A stretch of 64,000 nucleotides of DNA, taken from Mucilaginibacter sp. UR6-11. GTDB taxonomy: Bacteria > Bacteroidota > Bacteroidia > Sphingobacteriales > Sphingobacteriaceae. How positions within the stretch are numbered: the stretch's first letter is position 1; every line of letters begins with the position of its first letter. Location of the stretch: NCBI RefSeq assembly GCF_020880695.1, contig NZ_JAJIWO010000003.1, positions 1-64,000 on the forward strand. The letters are read 5' to 3'. A model generated the notes under the pieces. That model saw only the letters and a program-made list of their open reading frames with translations, was not told where the DNA came from and made no database searches. This document shows, piece after piece, positions 54,262-63,327 of this stretch. The translations under genes and the position numbers were made by a program.

Positions 54262-54478
54262 CGGGTGATCCACTTTTAAAAGTGGATCACCCGGATCACC
54301 CTAAAAATATAAATAACTGAAAATTAAACAGATAGATAAAAAAGCGGATCACTTTGGATCAGCCGTATTCGTCAGGGTTTCTATGCCTGTTATTTTATTA
54401 ACCTATTGATAATTAACCAATTGAAAATTTCCTGTTTTTCGCAGTTTTTTTAGGAGCGGATCAGCAAAACCGGATCAC
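54262..54478. repeat. Perfect 32-bp palindrome with a cluster of GGATCA motifs
   Basis: Positions 54262-54293 form a perfect palindrome with no loop, arms CGGGTGATCCACTTTT and its complement. GGATCA recurs at 54284, 54293, 54346, 54356, 54458 and 54472, mostly as CGGATCAC or CGGATCAG. The region lies between divergent dnaG and a lipoprotein gene, and this 430-base spacer (54157-54586) holds no gene. The motif CGGATCACC recalls the CGGAACACC units at 22011-22100. Confidence 0.75.
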
Positions 54479-54586
54479 CTGCTCTTCGGTTTTCCGCTCT
54501 GCCGGCAAATATTTTTGTGGCCTTCTTTAATTAAAAAGATATTCGTAATTTTAGCTACCTAATAGCTAAACCTCTAAATCACATCT

Positions 54587-55087
54587 ATGAAAAAATTCGT
54601 ATTCGCGCTGTTTTTTATTTCTTTTTTTATTTCGTGTGCCAAAACTGACAGCCTTAAAGTTTGCGGCTGCTCGGTAATGACGCCCGGTTTGTATGATATC
54701 AGTTACAGCTATGCCGATGAAAAGAGCTGGCAGGATAATAAAACTACAGCCACCGTTACCAATGACACCCTTACGCTGCAAAGCTTTAAAAGCGACCGTG
54801 AACTGATACTCAAGTTTCCGTTTCATGCAGATTCGACCGTGGTGAACTTGCCCATGAAAAATATTGTCGCCGGTTATATCAGGCACAACACTAATTTAAA
54901 ACCGCCCCAGTTTTTTAACCTGGACAGCACCGCAAACAATACCCTAAGCTATTCTGCCAACGCCGGCGGTGTAGGCGGTCATTTTAGTTTAACTTTTAAA
55001 CTGAGTAATCCGGCAGGCAACATCGCCATTGATACCATAAGGGCTTATTTCCCCAATGGTGTATTCCGGGTTGGGATAAAAAAATAA
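54587..55087 (+). CDS. Hypothetical lipoprotein (166 aa)
   Basis: 166 residues. Signal peptide with lipobox (ALFFISFFISC, Cys17), a Cys-Gly-Cys just after it (VCGCS), then an all-beta domain (YDISYSYADEKSW, LTLQSFKSDRELILKFPF, HFSLTFKLSNPAGN) and a basic end. I do not recognise the family. Small beta lipoproteins of this kind are abundant and lineage-specific in Bacteroidota. Lies 84 bases before the asnS start; asnS has its own -7 box. Confidence 0.75.
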   Translation: MKKFVFALFFISFFISCAKTDSLKVCGCSVMTPGLYDISYSYADEKSWQDNKTTATVTNDTLTLQSFKSDRELILKFPFHADSTVVNLPMKNIVAGYIRHNTNLKPPQFFNLDSTANNTLSYSANAGGVGGHFSLTFKLSNPAGNIAIDTIRAYFPNGVFRVGIKK

Positions 55088-55144
55088 ACCGGGATCATTA
55101 TAACGCCGGCCGCTTATTGGGCTGCCGATTAAAGTAAATATTTG

Positions 55145-55152
55145 TATTTTTG
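55145..55152 (+). promoter_or_regulatory. Candidate -7 box of asnS
   Basis: TATTTTTG matches TAnnTTTG, 19 bases before the ATG at 55172. A TTG at 55117-55119 is 25 bases upstream, a little far for -33. The -7 box supports starting at 55172 rather than at the in-frame TTG at 55142. Confidence 0.4.
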
Positions 55153-55171
55153 CGGCTCTAAATTTTTTACA

Positions 55172-56608
55172 ATGAGCCAACGTATAAAGATCAAAGCATT
55201 ATTAGAAAGCACAACCCCGGATATTGATGTAACGGTTAAGGGTTGGGTACGCACCTTCCGCAATAACCAGTTTATCGCTTTAAATGATGGCTCAACCAAT
55301 AATAACCTGCAGGTTGTAGTTGATTTTGAAAATACCGATCCTGCCCTGCTTAAACGCCTCACCACGGGCGCGGCTATCAGCGTGTTTGGCCGTTTGGTGG
55401 CCTCATTGGGTAAAGGACAAACGGTTGAGGTTAAAGCAAAGTCGATTGAAATTTTAGGTGACAGTGATCCGGAGAAATATCCGCTGCAACCCAAAAAACA
55501 CAGCCTGGAGTTTTTACGCGAGATAGCGCACCTGCGTTTCCGCACCAATACTTTCGGGGCGATATTCAGGGTTCGTAATACACTGGCTTATGCGGTGCAC
55601 CAGTTTTTCCAGGAGAAAGGTTTTATTTACCTGCATACCCCTATCATTACTGCCAGTGATGCTGAAGGCGCCGGTGAAACTTTTCACGTAACCAACTTCG
55701 ACCTGGCCGATACCCCCAGAACCGATACCGGCGAGGTTGATTATAAGCAAGACTTTTTTGGCCGTGCCACTAACCTAACCGTATCCGGACAGCTGGAAGG
55801 CGAACTGGGTGCAATGGCGCTAAGCGATATTTATACTTTCGGGCCGACGTTCCGCGCCGAAAACTCGAACACAACCCGCCACCTGGCCGAGTTCTGGATG
55901 ATTGAGCCGGAGATGGCCTTCGCCGATATCACCGATAACATGGACACCGCCGAGGCGCTCCTGAAATATGTCATCGCTTATGCCCTGGATAAAAACAAAG
56001 ACGATATTGAGTTTTTAACGCAGCGTTTGCTGGAAGAAGAAAAACAAAAGCCACAAAACGAACGCTCAGAAATGAGCCTGACCGAAAAGCTGCAGTTTTG
56101 CCTGGGGAACGACTTTGAGCGCTTAACTTATACGGAAGCTATTGAGATCTTAAAAGAATCAACCCCCAATAAAAAGAAAAAATTTCAATACCCGGTTGAC
56201 GGCTGGGGCACCGACCTGCAATCAGAACATGAGCGTTACCTGGTAGAGAAACACTTTAAAAAACCGGTTATCCTTACGGATTATCCCAAAGAGATCAAAT
56301 CGTTCTACATGCGCCAAAATGACGACGGTAAAACCGTTGCCGCTATGGATATTCTGTTCCCCGGTATCGGGGAGATCGTAGGCGGAAGCCAGCGTGAAGA
56401 GCGCCTGGATAAGCTGGAAACCCGCATGGACGAAATGGGCATCCCTAAAGACGAGCTTTGGTGGTATTTGGATACCCGCCGCTTCGGCGCCTGCCCGCAT
56501 GCCGGTTTTGGTTTGGGATTTGAGCGTTTGGTATTGTTTGTTACCGGTATGGGTAATATCCGCGACGTTATCCCTTTCCCAAGGTTCCCGAAGAACGCTG
56601 AATTTTAA
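55172..56608 (+). CDS. asnS: Asparaginyl-tRNA synthetase
   Basis: 478 residues. An N-terminal OB-fold anticodon-binding domain ([22 protein letters not shown], about 19-40) is followed by a class II catalytic domain. Motif 2 lies around [28 protein letters not shown] (about 228-255) and motif 3 at [27 protein letters not shown] (about 446-472). The Phe/Asn-containing [13 protein letters not shown] segment favours AsnRS over AspRS. Charges tRNA-Asn with asparagine. The ATG at 55172 begins the usual [11 protein letters not shown] lead. Followed by a hairpin at 56617-56664. Confidence 0.95.
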   Translation: MSQRIKIKALLESTTPDIDVTVKGWVRTFRNNQFIALNDGSTNNNLQVVVDFENTDPALLKRLTTGAAISVFGRLVASLGKGQTVEVKAKSIEILGDSDPEKYPLQPKKHSLEFLREIAHLRFRTNTFGAIFRVRNTLAYAVHQFFQEKGFIYLHTPIITASDAEGAGETFHVTNFDLADTPRTDTGEVDYKQDFFGRATNLTVSGQLEGELGAMALSDIYTFGPTFRAENSNTTRHLAEFWMIEPEMAFADITDNMDTAEALLKYVIAYALDKNKDDIEFLTQRLLEEEKQKPQNERSEMSLTEKLQFCLGNDFERLTYTEAIEILKESTPNKKKKFQYPVDGWGTDLQSEHERYLVEKHFKKPVILTDYPKEIKSFYMRQNDDGKTVAAMDILFPGIGEIVGGSQREERLDKLETRMDEMGIPKDELWWYLDTRRFGACPHAGFGLGFERLVLFVTGMGNIRDVIPFPRFPKNAEF

Positions 56609-56616
56609 GATGCCTT

Positions 56617-56664
56617 TTAAGGTAACAAAAGCTTGTTTCAAAAAATCAGGCTTTGTTACCTTAA
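56617..56664 (+). terminator. Hairpin after asnS (weak terminator)
   Basis: TTAAGGTAACAAAAGC (56617-56632) pairs with GCTTTGTTACCTTAA (56650-56664), one A bulged, loop of 17. No T-run follows, so termination would need other factors; it may instead stabilise the asnS message. Confidence 0.5.
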
Positions 56665-56754
56665 TTACCTCACTGCAGCATTGTGTAGCAATTCAAACTT
56701 GATAAGCAGAAAGTTGTAATAAACGCGTTTTAGGCCTCTGATGAGCATGGCTTG

Positions 56755-57177
56755 CCCCGCTCAATTGCCGCGGTGGCTGTTACTTTTGGCTTGATCCAAA
56801 AGTAACCAAAAAATCAAGTCAGCCCGATCACTTCCGCCCGCAAGGCCATACTCCCGGCTCGGCGTGCTGACAGGCCTTTGCGCTTTTTTTCATTATTAAA
56901 AACAAAATAAATGTTGGTTCAGTCTAAAACCGTCATACGGGCAGCTTCGGGCGAAAGGCGGTAAAACAAGCGGGATTGTGCGTGGGCACGGGCATTGGTA
57001 ATTTTGCCTGAAGCGGTGGCTTGCGCGACAACAGGGGGCAAAAGGACCGCGCCCGAGGTTTTACCGGCTTTGCAGCGCATAAGGCCAGGTGCGGCAAAGA
57101 AGCATCCCGTCTGACTTGATTTTTGGTTCTTTTCATCAAGGAAAAGAACAAAGCCACCCCGCGGCGATTGAGCGGGC
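56755..57177. repeat. ~420-bp inverted-repeat element with two internal hairpins
   Basis: Left arm 56755-56820 and right arm 57113-57177 are imperfect reverse complements over about 65 bases (shared blocks CCGCTCAAT, GCCGCGG, CAAAAAATCAAGTC or their complements). Each arm contains its own hairpin. The left is GTTACTTTTGG-CTTGAT-CCAAAAGTAAC (56779-56806, 11 bp) and the right GTTCTTTTC-ATCAAG-GAAAAGAAC (57126-57149, 9 bp). A shorter inner pairing joins about 56870-56886 with 57074-57090. The GC-rich interior has only a low-quality 74-codon minus-strand frame. It occupies most of the 714-base gap between asnS and the protease gene. Confidence 0.7.
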
Positions 57178-57322
57178 GGATGTTGTTAGTATGGATACCA
57201 GCAGGTTAAAAATGTGAATAAGAGGAAAACCAACGCCTTATAAAACCCTTTGCTACTGGTGTCTGTACCCAGTTGCTAATTAACCTCACTTTCTTTATCT
57301 TGTGCCTTGAAATTAACTTATC

Positions 57323-60300
57323 ATGAAAAAATTCTCCCTGATTATTTTATTAATCGGCTTTGTTGCGTGCCGCTGCTTTGCACAAAGTCATGTTTTATGG
57401 ATGCAGCAACCGGCAATTTCGCCGGATGGTAACTGGATAGCTTTTGAATACAAGGGCAATATCTTCAAAGTTGCCGCAACCGGCGGTTCCGCTATACCGC
57501 TGACGATCAACAGCTCTTACAACGGCTACCCGGTTTGGAGCCATGATGGCAAAACCATCGCCTTCGCTTCCGACCGTTATGGCAACTTTGATGTTTACAC
57601 CATGCCGGCTGACGGCGGCGCCGCAAAAAGGCTGACGTTTGATTCGGGCCGTGATATCCCCAATGAGTTTTCGGCAGATGATCAAACGATCTATTTTGGC
57701 GGCCGCAGGCATGACATTGCCAGTTCGGTAAGGTTCCCGGAAGATGGCTATTTCACCAAATTATATAAAGTAGCTACTAAAGGCGGCCGCAGCTTTATGG
57801 TGAACGCGGCGGGTACAGAGTTTGTGCATTTTAACAAAGCTGGCGATAAATTTATTTTCCAGGACAGCAAGGGTTATGAAAACCCTTACCGCAAGCACCA
57901 TACGTCAGCCATAACCCGCGACATCTGGATATACAATACCAAAACGAATGTTTACACCAAGGTATCAGACTATAAAGGCGAGGACCGTGAGCCACTTTGG
58001 GGAAACGGAGGCACATTTTATTATTTAAGCGAGCGTAACGGCAATCAAAACCTTTTCCGCGCTACCGAGGCCAATCCGGGTAAAGTAACCCAACTAACCA
58101 CTTTTGATAAAAACCCGGTACGTAACCTGTCGCGCGCTGAAAACGGGACCTTTGCCTTTACTCAAAATGGCGAGATCTATACATTAAAAGAAGGTCAAAA
58201 ACCACAAAAGATAAGTATCAGCATCAACGCCGATTTTAACGGCGATCAAACCCAAAATATTGCTGTAAGGGGCGGCGCCAGCGAGATGGCGGTCTCACCC
58301 GACGGGAAAGAGATAGCCTTTGTATACCGCGGCGAAATATTTGCCGCGGCTGCCGAAGGCGGTTTGGTAAAAAGAATAACCAACACCCCTAACCAGGAGC
58401 GCATGATCAAATTCAGCCTTGACGGAAGAAGTATTATCTATTCGGTTGAAAATGAACAGTCATGGGATATCTACAAAATAACTATCGCCAATAAAAGCGA
58501 GCCCTATTTTTATGCTGCCACAACTTTAACTACCGAGCCGGTTATTGCTACCGATAAAGATGAGTTTCAACCCATCCCGTCGCCGGACGGCAAAAAAATA
58601 GCTTATTTGGAGGAGCGTAATGTGATTAAGGTTTATGATATCGCCGCCAAAAAATCTATCGCCATATTACCCGAGGACGTGAATTTTTCGTATGCCGACG
58701 GCGACCAGAACTTTGTATGGTCGGCTGACAGTAAATACATCCTGGCGCAATCGTCAGAGGGCAATGCTTTAGGCGCCGCCGAGATTGTATTAATTAAAGC
58801 TGACGGTTCAAAAGCGCGTGTTAATTTAACCCAAAGCGGTTTTGATGATAACAACCCGCATTTTGGCATGGGCGATAAAATGATGTACTGGACCAGCGAT
58901 AAACAAGGCATGAAAAACCTTACACGCGGCGGCCAGGGCGACGTTTTTGCCATGTTTTTTGACCAGGCTGCCTGGGATAGGTTCCTGTTAAATAAAGAGG
59001 ACCTGGCCATAAAAACGGAGATCGAAAAAAGAGACTCGGTAGACATTAAAAAAGCCATTGCAAAGGCAGACAGCCTGGCTAAGGCCCAAAAGAAAAAAAT
59101 AACGCCGCCGGCAATACCTGAATTTTCACCGAACCTCGAGAACCTGGAAGACCGCACCGTGCGTTTAACCCTGGCGTCATCACGCATAGGCGATTCGCAA
59201 CTATCAAAAGATGGCGAAAAGCTATACTACCTGGCCAGGTTTGACAAAGGTTATAACCTTTGGGTATTAACCACCCGGACCAAAGAAAGCAGGATCCTGG
59301 CAGAAATAAATGCAAACGGCGGTTCGTTGGAAATGAGTAAAGACGGCAGGGCGTTATTCCTGCTGTCGGGCGGTGGTATTATGCGCATTGGGGTTGATGA
59401 CGGCAAGGTTACGCCGGTGCCTATCAACACCACTTTTACGCTGAACGCCGCGGCAGAAAGAGCTTATATTTATGAACACGTTTGGAAACAGGTAAAAAAG
59501 AAATTGTTTGATCCTAACCTGCAGGGTGTAGACTGGAACTATTACCATGATACCTACGCCAGGTTTTTACCTTACATCAGCAATAACTATGATTTCCAGG
59601 TACTGCTGAGCGAACTGCTGGGCGAGCTTAACGTATCACATACCGGCGGGATCTATGCCGTTAGCTTCCCCGACGGCGAGCGTACCGCTGCCCTGGGTTT
59701 GCTGTATGATTATTCAAGAACCGGTGACGGATTGTTGGTAAAAGATATCATCACGGGCGGCCCGTTTAGTATTGCTAAAACCAAAATGAAAAGAGGCTAT
59801 ATCATTGATAAAATTGATGGCACCGCTATCACTGCCGATGAAGACTGGGCCAAATTATTAAACAGCAAGGCCAATAAATTTACGCTGATCACTTTCCATG
59901 ATCCGGCCACCCATACTACCTACAACGAAACTGTTAAACCGATAACCATTGGCGCAGAAAACGGTATGCTGTATGACCGCTGGGTACGTAAAATGGAGCA
60001 TCTAACCGACAGCTTATCGCATGGCGAGGTTGGCTATGTGCATATTGCGGAGATGAACGAAGAAAGCTACCGCTCGGCCTTTGATAAGGTTCTGGGTAAA
60101 AACATTAATAAAAAAGCCTTAATTGTTGATACCCGTTTTAACGGCGGCGGCTGGCTGCATGATGATCTGGTTACCTTTTTAGGTGGCAAGCGTTATTTCT
60201 CATTAAGGCCGCAGGGCCATGTAACAACCGGTGGCGAGTCGGCCAATAAGTGGGACAAGCCAAGCTGTGTTTTAATGAGCGAGGGCAATTATTCTGACGC

Positions 60301-60589
60301 GTTTATGTTCCCGTATGCTTATAAGGAACTGGGGCTGGGTAAGCTCATCGGCATGCCCGTAGCCGGCACCGGCACCGCGGTTTGGTGGGAAAACCAGATA
60401 GACAATTCTATCATCTTTGGTATTCCGATGATCTCGAGCTGGGGCACTAACGAAACCCACCCCACCGAGAATCATGAACTGGAACCGGATATCAAGGTTA
60501 ATAACGATTACAACCAGGAACTAAGCGGCGAAGACCAGCAACTGGAAGCTGCCGTAAAAGAAATGCTGAAAGAAGTAGGCGGCAAATAA
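57323..60589 (+). CDS. Tricorn-like S41 peptidase with WD40-type PD40 propellers
   Basis: 1088 residues. Signal peptide (KFSLIILLIGFVACRCFA), two PD40 beta-propeller regions (about 30-310 and 320-700; repeated pattern WSHDGKTIAFASDRYGNFDVY), a core domain, a PDZ domain (about 790-890) and a C-terminal S41 domain (about 900-1085). The S41 domain holds LIVDTRFNGGGWLHDDLVTFL and the nucleophile region SEGNYSDAFMFPYAYKE. It corresponds to the archaeal/bacterial Tricorn protease layout, which degrades peptides after larger proteases. The signal peptide places it in the periplasm rather than the cytoplasm. Closed by a strong bidirectional terminator. Confidence 0.9.
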   Translation: MKKFSLIILLIGFVACRCFAQSHVLWMQQPAISPDGNWIAFEYKGNIFKVAATGGSAIPLTINSSYNGYPVWSHDGKTIAFASDRYGNFDVYTMPADGGAAKRLTFDSGRDIPNEFSADDQTIYFGGRRHDIASSVRFPEDGYFTKLYKVATKGGRSFMVNAAGTEFVHFNKAGDKFIFQDSKGYENPYRKHHTSAITRDIWIYNTKTNVYTKVSDYKGEDREPLWGNGGTFYYLSERNGNQNLFRATEANPGKVTQLTTFDKNPVRNLSRAENGTFAFTQNGEIYTLKEGQKPQKISISINADFNGDQTQNIAVRGGASEMAVSPDGKEIAFVYRGEIFAAAAEGGLVKRITNTPNQERMIKFSLDGRSIIYSVENEQSWDIYKITIANKSEPYFYAATTLTTEPVIATDKDEFQPIPSPDGKKIAYLEERNVIKVYDIAAKKSIAILPEDVNFSYADGDQNFVWSADSKYILAQSSEGNALGAAEIVLIKADGSKARVNLTQSGFDDNNPHFGMGDKMMYWTSDKQGMKNLTRGGQGDVFAMFFDQAAWDRFLLNKEDLAIKTEIEKRDSVDIKKAIAKADSLAKAQKKKITPPAIPEFSPNLENLEDRTVRLTLASSRIGDSQLSKDGEKLYYLARFDKGYNLWVLTTRTKESRILAEINANGGSLEMSKDGRALFLLSGGGIMRIGVDDGKVTPVPINTTFTLNAAAERAYIYEHVWKQVKKKLFDPNLQGVDWNYYHDTYARFLPYISNNYDFQVLLSELLGELNVSHTGGIYAVSFPDGERTAALGLLYDYSRTGDGLLVKDIITGGPFSIAKTKMKRGYIIDKIDGTAITADEDWAKLLNSKANKFTLITFHDPATHTTYNETVKPITIGAENGMLYDRWVRKMEHLTDSLSHGEVGYVHIAEMNEESYRSAFDKVLGKNINKKALIVDTRFNGGGWLHDDLVTFLGGKRYFSLRPQGHVTTGGESANKWDKPSCVLMSEGNYSDAFMFPYAYKELGLGKLIGMPVAGTGTAVWWENQIDNSIIFGIPMISSWGTNETHPTENHELEPDIKVNNDYNQELSGEDQQLEAAVKEMLKEVGGK

Positions 60590-60607
60590 AATAAGCCGGA
60601 CAAGTAT

Positions 60608-60646
60608 AAAAAAAGCCCTGCGCCGGTGACCGGTGCAGGGCTTTTT
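60608..60646. terminator. Bidirectional terminator after the Tricorn-like gene
   Basis: AAAAGCCCTGCGCCG (60611-60625) pairs with CGGTGCAGGGCTTTT (60631-60645, one G-T pair), loop of 5, with A- and T-tracts flanking. It ends 10 bases before the stop of the convergent gene at 60656. Confidence 0.88.
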
Positions 60647-60655
60647 ATAATTTTA

Positions 60656-61576
60656 TTATTTATGATAATCTTTCTGCAAGATCAAAAAGCTGGCCCGCTC
60701 CTCTTTATGAAAAGGCACATTCCAGCTACCTTGGTAGCTTATTTTGGCCGGAAGTAATTCGTCATTATAAGGCACCAGTTCGATATTCATTTTCACATCA
60801 AAATCAAAGAAAAGGTTGCCGTACCGCATATCCACGTAGCGGCCCAGTATTTTAAAGGTGCGCATATCAAATATAGTGGTAAGCTCTTTAATCATTACGT
60901 CACCATCAGCCGTACTGGGCTTTTTGATCACTTTAAAACGATAAACAGGTATCGAGTCGAGGTATTTTCCCCGGGCAAATTCATAATTGTAAAACTGCCG
61001 CATATCGGGGCCAAAGATCTCCGTCTTGCCGCTTAAAAACGGGATCCCGGTAACTTTTCGCCCCGGCGAAAAGATCAGTGTTTTCAATTTATCCTTGTAT
61101 GATCCGTTTTTACCTGCGCCCGCCAGCGGGTCGGCCGCCGAGAACGCGGAGTTATAGGCATTGTTAAAAATATAGTCAAACATCTCAACGGTATAAAGAT
61201 CGTACTTGCCGTTTCGCTTATAAACTTTGCCCTTATCCTGCTTAAACAGGTATTCGGTTTTGGGCCTGCCCGCCACAACGGTATGTTTTACGCGGCGATG
61301 GATCTCGCCTTCAATCTGGTTATGTTTATCGTAGGTATAAATATCATTTGCAGCCATGAAACCATAGCGTTTCATGTTTCTGAAAGCTTTATAAAAACCG
61401 GTATCGGCAACTACGGCGTCGATGAAATCCTGGGCGTTTAACCGGTGCGACCGTATATTTACCGGCGAATCGATCACTACGGTTAACAGGGTATCCGGGT
61501 TAAAACGATGCTGCTGCGCACTTGAGCTTAAAGCTAAAAGCAGGAGGCTAAAAGCCGATACGATGCTTTTTTTCAT
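60656..61576 (-). CDS. Secreted hypothetical protein (306 aa)
   Basis: 306 residues from the ATG at 61576, directly at the signal peptide (KKSIVSAFSLLLLALSSSAQ). The mature part is predicted alpha/beta with conserved-looking SPVNIRSHRLNAQDFIDAVVADTGFYKAFRNMKRYGF and FDMRTFKILGRYVDMRYGNLFFDFDV. This resembles the lipoprotein-carrier-like or carboxypeptidase-regulatory hypothetical proteins of Bacteroidota, but I do not recognise a named domain. Lies downstream of the amidohydrolase gene on the same strand (46 bases), perhaps co-transcribed. Confidence 0.75.
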   Translation of the reverse strand: MKKSIVSAFSLLLLALSSSAQQHRFNPDTLLTVVIDSPVNIRSHRLNAQDFIDAVVADTGFYKAFRNMKRYGFMAANDIYTYDKHNQIEGEIHRRVKHTVVAGRPKTEYLFKQDKGKVYKRNGKYDLYTVEMFDYIFNNAYNSAFSAADPLAGAGKNGSYKDKLKTLIFSPGRKVTGIPFLSGKTEIFGPDMRQFYNYEFARGKYLDSIPVYRFKVIKKPSTADGDVMIKELTTIFDMRTFKILGRYVDMRYGNLFFDFDVKMNIELVPYNDELLPAKISYQGSWNVPFHKEERASFLILQKDYHK

Positions 61577-61622
61577 GGTTGAATTTAACATGATCCATCA
61601 ACTATGAACCACGAACTATAAG

Positions 61623-62807
61623 TTAGTTACCCAATTGTTTTACTGCCAGGTACGCCATCAGGCCTATGCTTTGCTCTAAAGCGGTTTCTTCAATATCAAA
61701 AGTTGGGGTATGTACCGCCGAGGTAATGCCCCGGCCCTCGTTACGGGTGCCCATGCGGTAAAAGCAGGCATCGGCCACCTGGGAATAGTAAGCGAAATCT
61801 TCCGCTGCCATCCATATATCCAGGTCGACCACATTTTCCTTACCCAGGTAGTCTTCGGCATGGCTGCGGGTTGCTTCTGTAAGCTTAGGCTCATTGATGA
61901 GGAAGGGATAACCTTTCATGATCGTAAACTCGCAGCTGCCGCCCATGCTTTCGGCAATGCCTTCGGCCATTTTTTTCATTTTAAGGTGGGCCTCGGCGCG
62001 CCATCCTTCGTCCAGCGCCCTGAAGGTCCCTTCCAGTTTAACTTCGTTGGGGATAACATTGGTGGCGCCGTTAGCTATCACTTTGCCAAATGATAAAACG
62101 GTGGGGTTTTTAGGATCCGCGAAGCGGCTAACGATCTGCTGCAAAGCAATTAATATATGCGCGGTGATGATCACCGGATCGACATTTTGTTGTGGCTGTG
62201 CGCCGTGGCCGCCTTTACCTTTTACAGTTACATACAATTCATCAGTAGACGCCATGTATTTCCCCGACCGGAAACCAAACTTACCGGCGTCAATTAAAGG
62301 CATTACATGCTGGCCTAATACCGCGGCGGGCCTGGGGTTTTCAAGCACACCTTCTTTTATCATCAGGCTGGCCCCCCCCGGTAATCTTTCCTCGGCAGGT
62401 TGAAATATGAGTTTAACGGTACCGCCAAATTCGCTCTTTAATTCGGTTAATATTTTGGCGGTGCCCAGTAATGACGAGGTATGCACATCATGGCCGCAGG
62501 CATGCATTACGCCTGCATTTTGCGATTTATAAGGCACTTCATTAGCTTCGGTGATCGGCAGGGCATCCATATCCGCACGTAGCGCAACAACTTTGTCTGA
62601 TGGTTTTTCGCCGGTTATAAGCGCTACCAGGCCATTATCGGCCATCCGTTCCCAGCCGATGCCCAGTTCGTCCAGCTTTTTGGCGACGAAGGCAGAAGTC
62701 TCCACTTCATGAAAAGAAAGCTCGGGATGGCTGTGGATATGGCGGCGATTAGCCACTACTTCATTGAAAAGATCTTTAGAAAGTTGTTGTATGCGTTGTT
62801 TAATCAT
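61623..62807 (-). CDS. M20D family amidohydrolase (N-acyl amino acid hydrolase)
   Basis: 394 residues. Starts with HSHPELSFHEVETSAFV; metal ligands visible in HACGHDVHTSSLLG (Cys104, His106) and FQPAEERLPGG (Glu139/Glu140), with further His in GQHVMPLIDAG and AVHTPTFDIEE near the end. A dimerisation domain lies around 185-295. Members cleave acyl groups from amino acids or indole-acetyl conjugates (IAA-amino acid hydrolase/hippuricase group). Cytoplasmic. Overlaps the SPOR protein gene by 8 bases, so co-translated. Confidence 0.92.
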   Translation of the reverse strand: MIKQRIQQLSKDLFNEVVANRRHIHSHPELSFHEVETSAFVAKKLDELGIGWERMADNGLVALITGEKPSDKVVALRADMDALPITEANEVPYKSQNAGVMHACGHDVHTSSLLGTAKILTELKSEFGGTVKLIFQPAEERLPGGASLMIKEGVLENPRPAAVLGQHVMPLIDAGKFGFRSGKYMASTDELYVTVKGKGGHGAQPQQNVDPVIITAHILIALQQIVSRFADPKNPTVLSFGKVIANGATNVIPNEVKLEGTFRALDEGWRAEAHLKMKKMAEGIAESMGGSCEFTIMKGYPFLINEPKLTEATRSHAEDYLGKENVVDLDIWMAAEDFAYYSQVADACFYRMGTRNEGRGITSAVHTPTFDIEETALEQSIGLMAYLAVKQLGN

Positions 62808-63270
62808 TTCCTGTAGTTGTTTTGGGGGGATTTATCTTCCCCGCTATAATAAAAAGGCCGGTAAATTTACCTCTCAATTCCTGCATTAATCTTTCAGCTT
62901 CCAGGCGTGTCCTAAAATCGCCGGCCCGTACCTTATAATCGGGCTCACTATAGCTGATATAAGTGCGCATATCGCCATATTGCTGGTTAAACCTGGCCTG
63001 CGCATCATAGGCTTCCTTCCGGCTTGAGCCATTGTAGATCTGTACCCGGTATCCGTAGCCCGAGGTTGAATAAGCTGCCGCATTACCGGTTGCCCCCGCC
63101 GCCCTTAACCTTGACCGGTGAGCGGCTAAAGTATCTATCCGCGCATCTTTTACTACTTCAACCGTACCGCGGGTTTGCGCACAGGCTATCGCCGGCGCAA
63201 AAATAGCTATAAAAAAAACGCACCCGCCTATATTGCTAAAAATTGCTTTATAAACGGATGCGTTTTTCAT
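62800..63270 (-). CDS. SPOR-domain secreted protein
   Basis: 156 residues. Hydrophobic signal/anchor (KAIFSNIGGCVFFIAIFAPAIACAQ) and a C-terminal SPOR-like domain (about 72-145: GYGYRVQIYNGSSRKEAYDAQARFNQQYGDMRTYISYSEPDYKVRAGDFRTRLEAERLMQEL). Such domains bind denuded peptidoglycan glycans at division sites. Upstream of, and overlapping, the amidohydrolase gene; no functional link is obvious. Confidence 0.85.
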   Translation of the reverse strand: MKNASVYKAIFSNIGGCVFFIAIFAPAIACAQTRGTVEVVKDARIDTLAAHRSRLRAAGATGNAAAYSTSGYGYRVQIYNGSSRKEAYDAQARFNQQYGDMRTYISYSEPDYKVRAGDFRTRLEAERLMQELRGKFTGLFIIAGKINPPKTTTGND

Positions 63271-63292
63271 GCTTCTTAAATTACCTGTTCAA

Positions 63293-63316
63293 AGCCCTCC
63301 CTGTTTGAAGAGGGTT
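63293..63316. repeat. Short dispersed hairpin (CCCTC...GAGGG type)
   Basis: GCCCTC (63294-63299) and GAGGGTT (63310-63316) form a small stem, one G-T pair, followed by GGATGAGG. It resembles a GC-rich palindrome scattered between genes in many Bacteroidota. It sits between the secA stop (63328) and the SPOR gene, and as it has a T-run only on the plus strand it is not a clear terminator for secA. Confidence 0.4.
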
Positions 63317-63327
63317 GGATGAGGTTT

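Noticed and set aside
56933..57157. 74-codon minus-strand frame inside the inverted-repeat element
   Set aside because: Composition follows the repeat sequence (Pro/Arg/Lys-rich, no fold), and it spans one repeat arm; a by-product of the element.
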